Made by a program: the position numbers and the translations under genes. The notes beneath the pieces were generated by a model that saw nothing but the letters and a program-made list of their open reading frames with translations, was not told the origin of the DNA and made no database searches. From positions 1 to 8,227 of the forward strand of contig CAZARE010000349.1 of NCBI GenBank assembly GCA_964487455.1: DNA of 8,227 nucleotides, given 5' to 3'. How positions within the stretch are numbered: the first letter of the stretch is position 1; every line of letters starts with the position of its first letter. Of this stretch, positions 1-5,732 are shown in pieces. Source of the DNA: DASWJZ01 sp964487455. GTDB lineage: Bacteria; Pseudomonadota; Alphaproteobacteria; Rhizobiales; Afifellaceae.

Positions 1-638
1 GGCAGCCCCGCCTCTTCCGCGATCTCGACCAGCAGGCGCGCGGTCAGAGGCGAAAGCTCCGCTGGCTTGTGGACGATCGTGCAGCCGGCCGCGAGCGCGG
101 GCGCGATCTTCCAGGTGGAGAGCATGAAAGGCGTGTTCCACGGCGTGATGATACCGACCGGACCGATCGGCATGCGGGTCGTGATGTTGAGCTGGTTCGG
201 CGCCCGTAAGGCCGCTCCGTCGCGGGCCTGCGGCGCGCGGTCGGCGAAGAAGCGGAAATTCTCTGCGCCGCGCAGCGCCGCCTTGGCCATGAACTTCAGG
301 GCCTGTCCTGTATCCATGCATTCGACAAAGGCGATCTCCTCCGCGCGGGCGACAATCGCATCCGCGATTTTGTGGAGAAGGGCCTTGCGCTTGGCGCCCT
401 CGAGCGCCGCCCAGGCCGGGAAGGCCGCCTTGGCCGCCTTGGCCGCGCGGTCGATGTCAGCGGCCTTGCCATGCGCCACCTGCGCCAGCGGCTTGAGGTC
501 AACCGGCGAGATGCTTTCGAAGGTGGTGCCGTCGGCCGCCGGAATGGCGTCGCCGTCAATGTGGTTGAGCACACCGCGTGTCTTGAAGCGTGCGAGATAG
601 GCTTCCGCCTTCTTCAGGTTGGCTTCGAACTCGGACAT
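1..638 (-). CDS. hpaE: 5-carboxymethyl-2-hydroxymuconate semialdehyde dehydrogenase, N-terminal 212 residues (partial)
   Basis: This is an NAD-dependent aldehyde dehydrogenase that starts at 638 and runs off the left edge, so the C-terminal half with the catalytic Cys is not visible. The family oxidises 5-carboxymethyl-2-hydroxymuconate semialdehyde, the ring-cleavage product of homoprotocatechuate, to the diacid in the cytoplasm. Visible signatures are MDTGQAL at residues 108-114, IGPVGIITPWNTPF at 158-171 with the oxyanion-hole Asn168, and TIVHKPAELSPLTA at 187-200 with Lys191 and Glu194, which contact the NAD cofactor. The start ATG is preceded by a good ribosome site (GAAGGGAAGCG). It lies 12 bases after the stop of hpaF, so the two are almost certainly co-transcribed. 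The aldehyde dehydrogenase call is certain. The substrate rests on resemblance to HpaE and on the hpaF and hpaR neighbours; another semialdehyde dehydrogenase of the family is the alternative. Confidence 0.88.
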   Translation of the reverse strand, partial: MSEFEANLKKAEAYLARFKTRGVLNHIDGDAIPAADGTTFESISPVDLKPLAQVAHGKAADIDRAAKAAKAAFPAWAALEGAKRKALLHKIADAIVARAEEIAFVECMDTGQALKFMAKAALRGAENFRFFADRAPQARDGAALRAPNQLNITTRMPIGPVGIITPWNTPFMLSTWKIAPALAAGCTIVHKPAELSPLTARLLVEIAEEAGL

Positions 639-650
639 CGCTTCCCTTCA

Positions 651-1037
651 CTATGTGCCGCGCAGACGCGGGTGAATGGCGTTCTTCCTCCAAGAGAGCT
701 CCGGATCGATCTCTCGTATCTCGAGCGAGAGCGCGAAGTGAGGCGTCTCGAACAGCGCGGCAAGATGCTGAGAGACGGCAGCAAAGATGGCTTCGCCCGT
801 TCGCTTCTTGTCTGCTGCGCTGCGGCCCGTGCCGATGCGAAACGACATGTCCAGAAAGGCGTTCTCGGCGAGTCCGTCGGCGACATGCCATGCGTCCGCC
901 TTGAAGGCCCGCACGCGGACGGCGCCGACCTCGAAGAGCCCGGTATCGAGAACCGTCCGCGAGATCAGCTGGCAAAGCTCCGGCAGATCGACCCGCGGCT
1001 CCAAATTGGCAGAGTACTCGATGGAGAAATGCGGCAT
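651..1037 (-). CDS. hpaF: 5-carboxymethyl-2-hydroxymuconate delta-isomerase (CHMI)
   Basis: This is a 128-residue cytoplasmic isomerase of the tautomerase (4-oxalocrotonate tautomerase/MIF) superfamily. It converts 5-carboxymethyl-2-hydroxymuconate to its oxo-ene isomer, the step after HpaE in homoprotocatechuate degradation. The N-terminus MPHFSIEYSANLE leaves Pro at position 1 after Met removal; this proline is the family's catalytic base. RVRAF (41-45), ADAWHVADG (47-55) and FRIGTGRS (66-73) match the conserved CHMI core including its Arg residues, and LSLEIREIDPELSWRKNAIH (103-122) matches the C-terminal part. The length agrees with the roughly 126 residues of Escherichia coli HpaF. A longer in-frame start at 1163 exists, but ATG 1037 is chosen because only this start exposes the catalytic proline. 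The ribosome site is weak (GCGAG). It is the first gene of the minus-strand hpa operon and diverges from hpaR. Confidence 0.93.
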   Translation of the reverse strand: MPHFSIEYSANLEPRVDLPELCQLISRTVLDTGLFEVGAVRVRAFKADAWHVADGLAENAFLDMSFRIGTGRSAADKKRTGEAIFAAVSQHLAALFETPHFALSLEIREIDPELSWRKNAIHPRLRGT

Positions 1038-1184
1038 TGCGTGTGCTCGCCGAATATGGACACTACTTAACACGTGAATTACATCTGGCGTCGAGAGAGT
1101 CAATCCTTGCGGCCACCGTCCGGCCAGCCATAGTAGCATCACGCTCGACGACAAAGGCTTCACGAACGCCGGCAGGGAGGAAGC
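1038..1184. promoter_or_regulatory. hpaF/hpaR divergent control region
   Basis: This 147-base gap lies between two genes transcribed away from each other, so it must hold the promoters of both and the probable HpaR operators. Seen directly: a TTGACT box on the minus strand at 1098-1103, a CACGTG palindrome at 1071-1076 within an AT-richer patch (1066-1083), and a strong hpaR ribosome site (AGGGAGGA) just before 1185. A weak plus-strand TTGCGG (1107-1112), 18 bases, TAGTAG (1131-1136) could drive hpaR. In E. coli, HpaR represses the hpa meta-cleavage operon from sites in the equivalent divergent region. I do not see a long perfect inverted repeat here. Confidence 0.6.
1076..1103 (-). promoter_or_regulatory. 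candidate sigma-70 promoter of hpaF-hpaE
   Basis: Read on the minus strand, TTGACT (1098-1103) has 5 of 6 matches to the -35 consensus. It is followed after 16 bases by TAATTC (1076-1081), a poor -10 match. The -10 region abuts the CACGTG palindrome at 1071-1076, so a repressor bound there would block the promoter. The hpaF start lies about 38 bases downstream. The -35 box is convincing and the -10 box is not. Confidence 0.35.
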
Positions 1185-1646
1185 ATGGCCAGAGGCCTTA
1201 ACAAGGTCGATTCGTCAGCGGAGACCACGAACAGATCTCTTCCGATCTTGTTGTTGCGCGCTCGCGAAGCAACGATGGCGCGCTTCCGGCCGATGCTGGC
1301 ACGGCACGGCGTGACGGAGCAGCAGTGGCGGGTGCTGCGGGTACTCGACGAGGCCGGGTCACTGGAGGCCACCGAGCTGGCCGTGCGTGCAGCTGTGCTG
1401 CCCCCGAGCCTGACGCGAATTGTGAAGAATCTGCAGAATAGAAAGCTTGTTACGCGGGCGAAAGTGAAGGCAGACGGTCGCCGCGCGATGATCGCGATCG
1501 CACCGGCTGGTCGCGCGCTCATCAAGGAGCTGTCGCCGGAACGTCGCTCCATCTACCGGGAGATCGAGCATCGTTTCGGCCGCGTCCGGATGAAGCAGCT
1601 TCTGGATTTGTTGGAGAGCCTCGTACGGAGCAATGGAGGGGGCTGA
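1185..1646 (+). CDS. hpaR: MarR-family repressor of homoprotocatechuate degradation
   Basis: This is a 153-residue MarR-type winged-helix regulator. Members of the HpaR subgroup repress the hpa meta-cleavage operon and release DNA when the aromatic substrate (hydroxyphenylacetate or homoprotocatechuate) is present. The N-terminal part LPILLLRAREATMARFRP (19-36) followed by HGVTEQQWRVLRVL (41-54) matches the diagnostic HpaR segment. The winged helix covers about residues 59-112, with the recognition helix near LPPSLTRIVKNLQNRKL (72-88) and the wing KADGRRAMIAI (95-105). A C-terminal dimerisation helix follows (117-148). The N-terminus is about 14 residues longer than in E. coli HpaR, but the start at 1185 has a strong AGGGAGGA ribosome site. 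It is divergent from hpaF-hpaE and 61 bases upstream of the AhpD-like gene, with which it may form an operon. Confidence 0.92.
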   Translation: MARGLNKVDSSAETTNRSLPILLLRAREATMARFRPMLARHGVTEQQWRVLRVLDEAGSLEATELAVRAAVLPPSLTRIVKNLQNRKLVTRAKVKADGRRAMIAIAPAGRALIKELSPERRSIYREIEHRFGRVRMKQLLDLLESLVRSNGGG

Positions 1647-1651
1647 GGACC

Positions 1652-1676
1652 GAGGCCGGATCGCCCGAACCGGCTC
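1652..1676 (+). other. possible intercistronic hairpin between hpaR and the AhpD-like gene
   Basis: GAGGCCGG (1652-1659) can pair with CCGGCTC (1670-1676), leaving one bulged G and a 10-base loop. It begins just after the hpaR stop. No T-run follows, so it is not a classical terminator. It could be an mRNA stability or partial-attenuation element, or chance in GC-rich DNA. Confidence 0.25.
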
Positions 1677-1707
1677 CCCAATAGCTGCTTAAGCCTGGAG
1701 GAAGACG

Positions 1708-2301
1708 ATGCCACACGTGACACCGCTCGACAGGGCCACGCTGCCGCAATTCGCGGAGCTCTTCGAGCGCTACGACCGCATCCGCGGCTTTCTGCCGAAC
1801 TCGATCCTGACTATGAGCCGGCGCCCCCGCATCGCGGAAGCCTTCATGCAACTCAATCAGGCGATCCTCTACGAGGGAACCGTGCCGGAAGCGCTGAAGA
1901 TGATGGTCTCCTACATGGCGAGCTCGGCGGCGGGTTGCCGCTATTGCCAAGGCCATATGGCCAACCTCTCCAGCATCTACGGCTTAGCGGACGAGAAGAT
2001 CGCGGCGATTTGGAGCTTCGAGGAAAGCGACCTCTTCACCGATGCGGAGAAGGCGGCGCTACGCCTTGCCCGGCATGCGGGCTCGGTGCCCAACACCGCT
2101 GCGGCGGAGCATTTCGATGCGTTGCGGAAGCATTTCAGCGAGGACGAGATCGTGGAAATCGTGGCGTCGATCTCTCTGTTCGGCTACCTCAACCGATGGA
2201 ACGACACGATGGCGACCGAGATGGAACACGTGCCCGCGCGCGTCGCCCAACGCGCCATAGGCCCCGCCGGCTGGTCGGCTGGCAAGCACGGCACGTCATG
2301 A
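1708..2301 (+). CDS. AhpD-like / carboxymuconolactone-decarboxylase-family protein (peroxidase-related)
   Basis: This is a 197-residue all-helical protein of the CMD/AhpD superfamily. GCRYCQGHM (76-84) carries the CxxC redox pair (Cys77, Cys80) and His83, the AhpD-type arrangement used in thiol peroxidase chemistry. The segment FLPNSILTMSRRPRIAEAF (28-46) and the C-terminal FGYLNRWNDTM (158-168) are typical of the 'peroxidase-related' subgroup. True carboxymuconolactone decarboxylases lack the CxxC, so decarboxylase activity is unlikely. The start ATG has a strong GGAGGAAG ribosome site. It follows hpaR by 61 bases on the same strand and may respond to the same inducer. A role in handling peroxides or quinones formed from catechols is inference. 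The protein converges with tctA. Confidence 0.85.
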   Translation: MPHVTPLDRATLPQFAELFERYDRIRGFLPNSILTMSRRPRIAEAFMQLNQAILYEGTVPEALKMMVSYMASSAAGCRYCQGHMANLSSIYGLADEKIAAIWSFEESDLFTDAEKAALRLARHAGSVPNTAAAEHFDALRKHFSEDEIVEIVASISLFGYLNRWNDTMATEMEHVPARVAQRAIGPAGWSAGKHGTS

Positions 2302-2452
2302 AGATTGCAACTGCAGCAGGCCTCCAGGGTCAGGCAATGCGCCATCACTACGGAGGTGGCGGAGGAGGGGGCTCTCCCTCACTTCGCAATGGTGGGCTTT
2401 TTCCCCCGGTGCCTCCGGAGGCGCGTTGCGACCTTTTTCGGCTCCGCGCGAG
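2302..2452. other. convergent intergenic region between the AhpD-like gene and tctA
   Basis: Two operons end facing each other here, so transcription from both sides should stop within these 151 bases. The region has several purine-rich and pyrimidine-rich patches (GGAGGTGGCGGAGG near 2352-2365, TTTTTCCCCC near 2398-2407). The only compact palindrome is at 2411-2422. No open reading frame with a convincing start was seen. Confidence 0.6.
2409..2438 (+). terminator. weak candidate terminator after the AhpD-like gene
   Basis: The 12-base perfect palindrome GCCTCCGGAGGC (2411-2422) can fold as a short stem with a CCGG loop, extended by a T-G and a G-C pair. A T5 run lies 11 bases further on (2434-2438). 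The distance to the T-run is too long for a textbook intrinsic terminator, so termination may be weak or Rho-dependent. On the minus strand no U-run follows the same palindrome. Confidence 0.3.
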
Positions 2453-3979
2453 CTACCGTTCAGGCGCTTGATTGGTGTGCGCGTCGTTTAGGCCGCGAGC
2501 GGCGTCTTGTCTCCTGTATGTGCCAAAGAGCGACACGATGTGAAGCAGGATCACAAGCACGATGATCGAAAAGATGATCGCTGCGATCGGTCGATCGACA
2601 AGGTCGAGCGGTCCATGAATGCGCGGAAGCGCCGAACGCAGCTTGACCTCGGCAATGCCGCCCAGGACCATACCCAGGATGATGGGGACGATCGGGAGGT
2701 TAAGCCGCTTCAGCATCAACCCCAGGACCGCGAACACCGAGGCAATGGCGCAATCCGTCGCCGAGTTCCTGAGGGAGTAAACCCCGACGAAGGACAGGGT
2801 GAGGATGGCCATGCCGAGGAAGCGGTGGGGGATGGCGATGACGTTGAGCAACGGCCGGGTCGCCAAGATCATGAAGCCGAGCGCGAGTACGTTGAGGATC
2901 AACAGACACAGATAGAGCGCGACGACGAAATCCATCTGATCGCGGAACAAACTCGGCCCGGGGATGACGCCGTGCACGTAGAACACCGAAAGCATCATCG
3001 CCGTCAGCGCCTCACCGGGGATCCCAAGCGCGAGAAGCGGCACCATGGCTGCGGCCGGCACTGCGTTGTTGGCGGACTCTGAGGCCACGACTCCCTCCGG
3101 CGCCCCCTTTCCGAACAGGGCCGGCTCCTTTGAGACACGCTGCGCCCAGGTATAGGAGAGGAACTGGGCGGTGAATTCACCGACGCCGGGAATGATCCCC
3201 ATCACCGTCCCGAAGCCGGCCCCAGGCAGGACGATCTTGGGATAGCGGAACAGCTCCCGTAGACCGGCGAAGATCCCGCCGGACACCTCAGGAGTGGTCG
3301 TTTCCTCATCCCGGCTGATCAAGAGAACGAGCGCCTGGGAGATCGCGAACAGCCCTAGCACGACCACTATCAAATCGATGCCCGAGGTGAGGAACGTCTG
3401 GTCGAACGTGAAGCGCTGGGTATAGTTCACCGGCTCCAGGCCGATGGTTTGGAGGAATATGCCGAAGCAAAGGAGCGCCCCGGCGGCCATGGTGCGTCCC
3501 CGGTGAGCGATGACGACCAGAACCATGCCGAGCACCGCCGCCAGGAGTATCTCGCGGGAGCCGAACAGAGGTGCGACTCGCGCCAGCACCGGGGATAGTA
3601 AGATGAGGGCTACGACTGAGAACAGGCCGCCACAGAACGACGCGCCATAGGCCAGTGACAGCGCGCGTGCAGCTTCGCCACGCTGCGTCATCGGGAAGCC
3701 GTCGTAGGTCGTCAGCGCGTTGACCGGCGTCCCCGGGGTGTTGATGAGGATCGCCGGAACGGCACCGCCGTACATCGAGGAGCCATAGATGCCGAGCAGT
3801 AGCGTGAGGCCAACAAGCGGCGGCAGCGCGAAGGTCGCGGGGAGCAGGATGGCGATCGCGATCGCAGCCCCGACGCCCGGAATGGCGCCAATGATCACCC
3901 CTCCGATGGAGCCGATCAGCAGCGCGACGATGACATCCAGCCGTGCGATGGTTTCGAGGCTGGCGACAAGCACGTCCAT
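2453..3979 (-). CDS. tctA: tripartite tricarboxylate transporter large permease subunit
   Basis: This is a 508-residue polytopic inner-membrane protein of the TctA family. It is the large subunit that moves a carboxylate delivered by TctC, driven by an ion gradient. The internal duplication typical of TctA is visible: IGAIPGVGAAIA (30-41) in the first half and MGIIPGVGEFTAQ (260-272) in the second. Also present are the conserved YGSSMYGGAVPAILINTPGT (65-84), PEGVVASESANNA (294-306) and LALGIPGEALTAMML (316-330). About a dozen hydrophobic segments extend to residue 486, then a short polar tail. A longer open frame reaches 4156, but that extension is Arg-rich, overlaps tctB and lacks family features. 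ATG 3979, 11 bases after the tctB stop with a GAGG about 10 bases upstream, gives the normal length. It is the last gene of tctCBA. Confidence 0.93.
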   Translation of the reverse strand: MDVLVASLETIARLDVIVALLIGSIGGVIIGAIPGVGAAIAIAILLPATFALPPLVGLTLLLGIYGSSMYGGAVPAILINTPGTPVNALTTYDGFPMTQRGEAARALSLAYGASFCGGLFSVVALILLSPVLARVAPLFGSREILLAAVLGMVLVVIAHRGRTMAAGALLCFGIFLQTIGLEPVNYTQRFTFDQTFLTSGIDLIVVVLGLFAISQALVLLISRDEETTTPEVSGGIFAGLRELFRYPKIVLPGAGFGTVMGIIPGVGEFTAQFLSYTWAQRVSKEPALFGKGAPEGVVASESANNAVPAAAMVPLLALGIPGEALTAMMLSVFYVHGVIPGPSLFRDQMDFVVALYLCLLILNVLALGFMILATRPLLNVIAIPHRFLGMAILTLSFVGVYSLRNSATDCAIASVFAVLGLMLKRLNLPIVPIILGMVLGGIAEVKLRSALPRIHGPLDLVDRPIAAIIFSIIVLVILLHIVSLFGTYRRQDAARGLNDAHTNQAPER

Positions 3980-3990
3980 CCAGGATGGCC

Positions 3991-4548
3991 TCAGAGATAG
4001 AGGATCATGAAATTGCGCAACGTTGCCGGAAGGTACTCGTAGAGGGCGCCCCCTGGGATCCGAACGCTGAGAAGAGACTTGAAAACGACGACGGTTGAGA
4101 TCCCGGTCAGGAGCGCAGCAGCGAGAGCGGTCGGCCGGCGATAGCCGAGGCGCCAAGCCAACCCGGCGCAGAAGGCCATCGTTGTCGGCAGATAGCCAAC
4201 CATCGGCACGACCGCGACATAGATCATGAACCAGACAACGAACTCAAGAGCACGGAACCAGTCGAGCACTTCGGCGGCCACCCCGCCGCCCGGCTGAGCT
4301 CTATTGCGTCGCCACACGTTCCATAGTTCGAAGCTCCCGAAGACCAGCATGCCGGCGATCGAGACGACCGGCCAGAAGGCGGGCTGGGACGCGAACGTCT
4401 TGCCCGGAAGCCAACTGGTCTGGTTGCCAATCTGGCTTGCCAAGTAGAGCGCGGCGATGAAGCTCGCCGCGCTGAACACAATTTCTGCCCTGTGGTGTTT
4501 GGCTTCGACCAGATCCGAGAGGTTCCGTCGGCGCGTGTCTCGGGTCAT
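3991..4548 (-). CDS. tctB: tripartite tricarboxylate transporter small membrane subunit
   Basis: This is a 185-residue inner-membrane protein of the TctB family, the poorly conserved small partner of TctA. Four to five hydrophobic segments are visible at about 22-41, 58-76, 101-118, 119-133 and 140-160. The C-terminal VVVFKSLLSVRIPGGALYEY (153-172) resembles the usual TctB ending, in which a Phe-rich helix leads into a Pro-Gly turn. The frame is open back to 4605, but ATG 4548 is preferred because it has an AGGGG about 8 bases upstream and the longer version would start inside the intercistronic hairpin. The N-terminus is basic (TRDTRRR), consistent with a cytoplasmic side. It lies between tctC and tctA, as in most TTT operons. 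Confidence 0.88.
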   Translation of the reverse strand: MTRDTRRRNLSDLVEAKHHRAEIVFSAASFIAALYLASQIGNQTSWLPGKTFASQPAFWPVVSIAGMLVFGSFELWNVWRRNRAQPGGGVAAEVLDWFRALEFVVWFMIYVAVVPMVGYLPTTMAFCAGLAWRLGYRRPTALAAALLTGISTVVVFKSLLSVRIPGGALYEYLPATLRNFMILYL

Positions 4549-4587
4549 CACAGAGCCCCTGAACAAGCGCGATCCCCACGGCGTCGG

Positions 4588-4620
4588 GCGTAAGCGACCG
4601 CGCAAACGGTCGCCTAACGC
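4588..4620 (-). other. strong intercistronic hairpin between tctC and tctB
   Basis: GCGACCG (4594-4600) and CGGTCGC (4607-4613) form a perfect 7-bp stem with a 6-base loop. The flanks GCGTAA (4588-4593) and TAACGC (4615-4620) continue the pairing with one bulge and one mismatch. It lies 10 bases past the tctC stop in the transcript. No U-run follows, so it should not fully terminate. A hairpin at this place would fit protection of the tctC message or partial attenuation, giving more binding protein than membrane subunits; that role is inferred from other binding-protein transporters. Confidence 0.6.
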
Positions 4621-4630
4621 GCTTCGTCTG

Positions 4631-5572
4631 TTACTCTAGGACTTTATTGATCGTCGCGATAACCTCGGCATCCTTGGCGATCTGCGCATTCGAAGCTTCG
4701 GCGTCCTTCCAGTAGATCTGGGCGCCGGTCTCCTCTGCGAACTTCTTGGCCCGATCGCTGGCGATTGTCTGCTTGGCCACAGCCGCAATCTTCTCGCGGG
4801 CGTCGGCAGGGGTGTCTTTGTGAACGAACAACCCGTTCCAGAGCGCCAGGCCAAGGCTTGGGTCTATCTCGGCGACCGTTGGGGCATCGGGCGTGAGGGC
4901 GGTGCGTTCCTCCGTGACCGTGGCGAGGACAGTCAGGTCATCGAGGCAAGGCAGCACCTGCTGGGCGGTGGTGTTCATGACGTCCACGTCGCCCGATGCC
5001 AGCGTGTTGCAGTTAAGTTCATCGAATGCGGCGTCAGACGCATAGGAGAAGCCCATGTTCTTAGCCAATGCCAAGGTCGCCCTGGTTGGCGGCAGTGGCG
5101 CACCAAAATGCCCGAGCACTACGTCGTTCGACTTCGCATACTCCGCGAGCTCCTGCATGGTTTGATAGGGCGCGTCCTTCGACGTGACGATGAAGAACGG
5201 ATACGTGAGAAAGATCCCGATTGGTTCGAATGGGTTCGGGTTGAGTTCCGGGATGCCAATGTTGGGGCCGATGGTGGGTACGGAGATCACAAACGAGCCG
5301 ACGGTGTAACCGTCAGCCGGCGCCACGGCGACCTCTACGGCGCCCGGAAAAGGCCCGCCGCCGCCGCCTGGCTTGTTGACGACCGCGGCCGGCTGACCGT
5401 ACTCGGCCTGAAAATCCTCCGCGATCATCCGGGTAAGGACATCCTCCAAGTCCCCCGGAGGCCAGGGAACGATGAACTGGACGGGACGCTCGGGGTATTC
5501 GGCTTGGACGGGTGTCGCTAGGGCGACTGCGCATGCAGCTGCCGCCAGCGCAACCTTCAGAATTCCGCGCAT
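4631..5572 (-). CDS. tctC: tripartite tricarboxylate transporter substrate-binding protein
   Basis: This is a 313-residue periplasmic binding protein of the TctC (Bug) family, which captures a carboxylate and hands it to TctAB. The signal peptide covers about residues 1-24: basic MRGILK, a hydrophobic Ala-rich core, and a cleavage site after PVQA. The mature protein begins with the family's YPERPVQFIVPW (26-37). The ligand-loop region PPGDLEDVL (38-46), ADGYTVGSF (86-94) and the C-terminal TPDAPTVAEIDPSLGLALWN (227-246) are recognisable. The usual PGGxxD loop reads PGDLED and the second glycine-rich loop is altered, so the ligand may be unusual. Two Cys (188 and 209) in the mature protein could form a disulfide. 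The start has GGAGG and GAGG upstream. It is the first gene of tctCBA, with its own promoter. The ligand cannot be told from sequence. Confidence 0.9.
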   Translation of the reverse strand: MRGILKVALAAAACAVALATPVQAEYPERPVQFIVPWPPGDLEDVLTRMIAEDFQAEYGQPAAVVNKPGGGGGPFPGAVEVAVAPADGYTVGSFVISVPTIGPNIGIPELNPNPFEPIGIFLTYPFFIVTSKDAPYQTMQELAEYAKSNDVVLGHFGAPLPPTRATLALAKNMGFSYASDAAFDELNCNTLASGDVDVMNTTAQQVLPCLDDLTVLATVTEERTALTPDAPTVAEIDPSLGLALWNGLFVHKDTPADAREKIAAVAKQTIASDRAKKFAEETGAQIYWKDAEASNAQIAKDAEVIATINKVLE

Positions 5573-5609
5573 TCCTCATTCCTCCAACTTGATTGGATTT
5601 CACAGCATT

Positions 5610-5627
5610 CGAACCAAAAACGGTTCG
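5610..5627. repeat. inverted repeat CGAACC-N6-GGTTCG upstream of tctC
   Basis: CGAACC (5610-5615) and GGTTCG (5622-5627) are perfect inverted arms around AAAAAC. One arm is the last half-site of operator copy B. It could be an extra dimer site for the same regulator; the second copy of the operator (7999-8025) lacks this extension. Confidence 0.5.
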
Positions 5628-5648
5628 CTATTATCACCAAAGGTGCAA
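5622..5648 (-). promoter_or_regulatory. operator-like element, copy B (tctC leader)
   Basis: Read on the minus strand this 27-bp element contains TTGCACC, three bases, then GGTGATAATAGCGAACC. It matches the element at 7999-8025 at 22 of 27 positions and points the same way relative to its downstream gene. Internally it has CACC-TTT-GGTG, a perfect inverted repeat. Immediately downstream the last half-site forms a further inverted repeat with GGTTCG. By its position at the expected transcription start it should act as a repressor site. The IclR protein encoded at 7131-7922 is the most likely ligand, by inference. Confidence 0.6.
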
Positions 5649-5652
5649 CTCG

Positions 5653-5681
5653 ATGTTGGATTGATGGGAGTTTTATGTCAA
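5653..5681 (-). promoter_or_regulatory. candidate sigma-70-type promoter of tctCBA
   Basis: On the minus strand a perfect TTGACA (5676-5681) is followed after exactly 17 bases by CAACAT (5653-5658). The -10 match is poor (3 of 6), but the same pair at the same spacing precedes the Tm-1-like gene. The predicted start of transcription is near 5646, within the first bases of operator copy B, leaving a leader of about 75 bases before tctC. Confidence 0.5.
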
Positions 5682-5686
5682 CCGGC

Positions 5687-5726
5687 CCCACTGAGGGCGC
5701 TGCCCGTGACACGATCCGCAAGTGGG
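5687..5726 (-). other. possible hairpin just after the aminotransferase gene
   Basis: CCCACT and AGTGGG (5687-5692 and 5721-5726) can pair and enclose an inner GGGC/GCCC hairpin (5695-5705). It lies 6 bases beyond the aminotransferase stop in the transcript. No U-run follows, so it may be a Rho-assisted 3' end or a message-stabilising fold separating this gene from tctC. Confidence 0.3.
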
Positions 5727-5732
5727 AAGATT

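Noticed and set aside
372..1070. Open plus-strand frame of 232 residues
   Set aside because: It lies antisense to hpaE and hpaF, both of which are firm family matches. Its product is Arg/Gly-rich with no recognisable domain.
2507..3082. Open plus-strand frame of 191 residues rich in Asp, Arg and His
   Set aside because: It is the complement of the tctA membrane-coding sequence. The composition is what a reversed hydrophobic gene in GC-rich DNA gives.
3980..4156. 59-residue N-terminal extension of tctA
   Set aside because: It is Arg-rich, overlaps tctB out of frame, and is absent from the TctA family. The start at 3979 gives the normal length.
4820..5521. Open plus-strand frame of 233 residues
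   Set aside because: It is antisense to tctC, which has a clear signal peptide and family motifs. No domain is recognisable in the antisense product.
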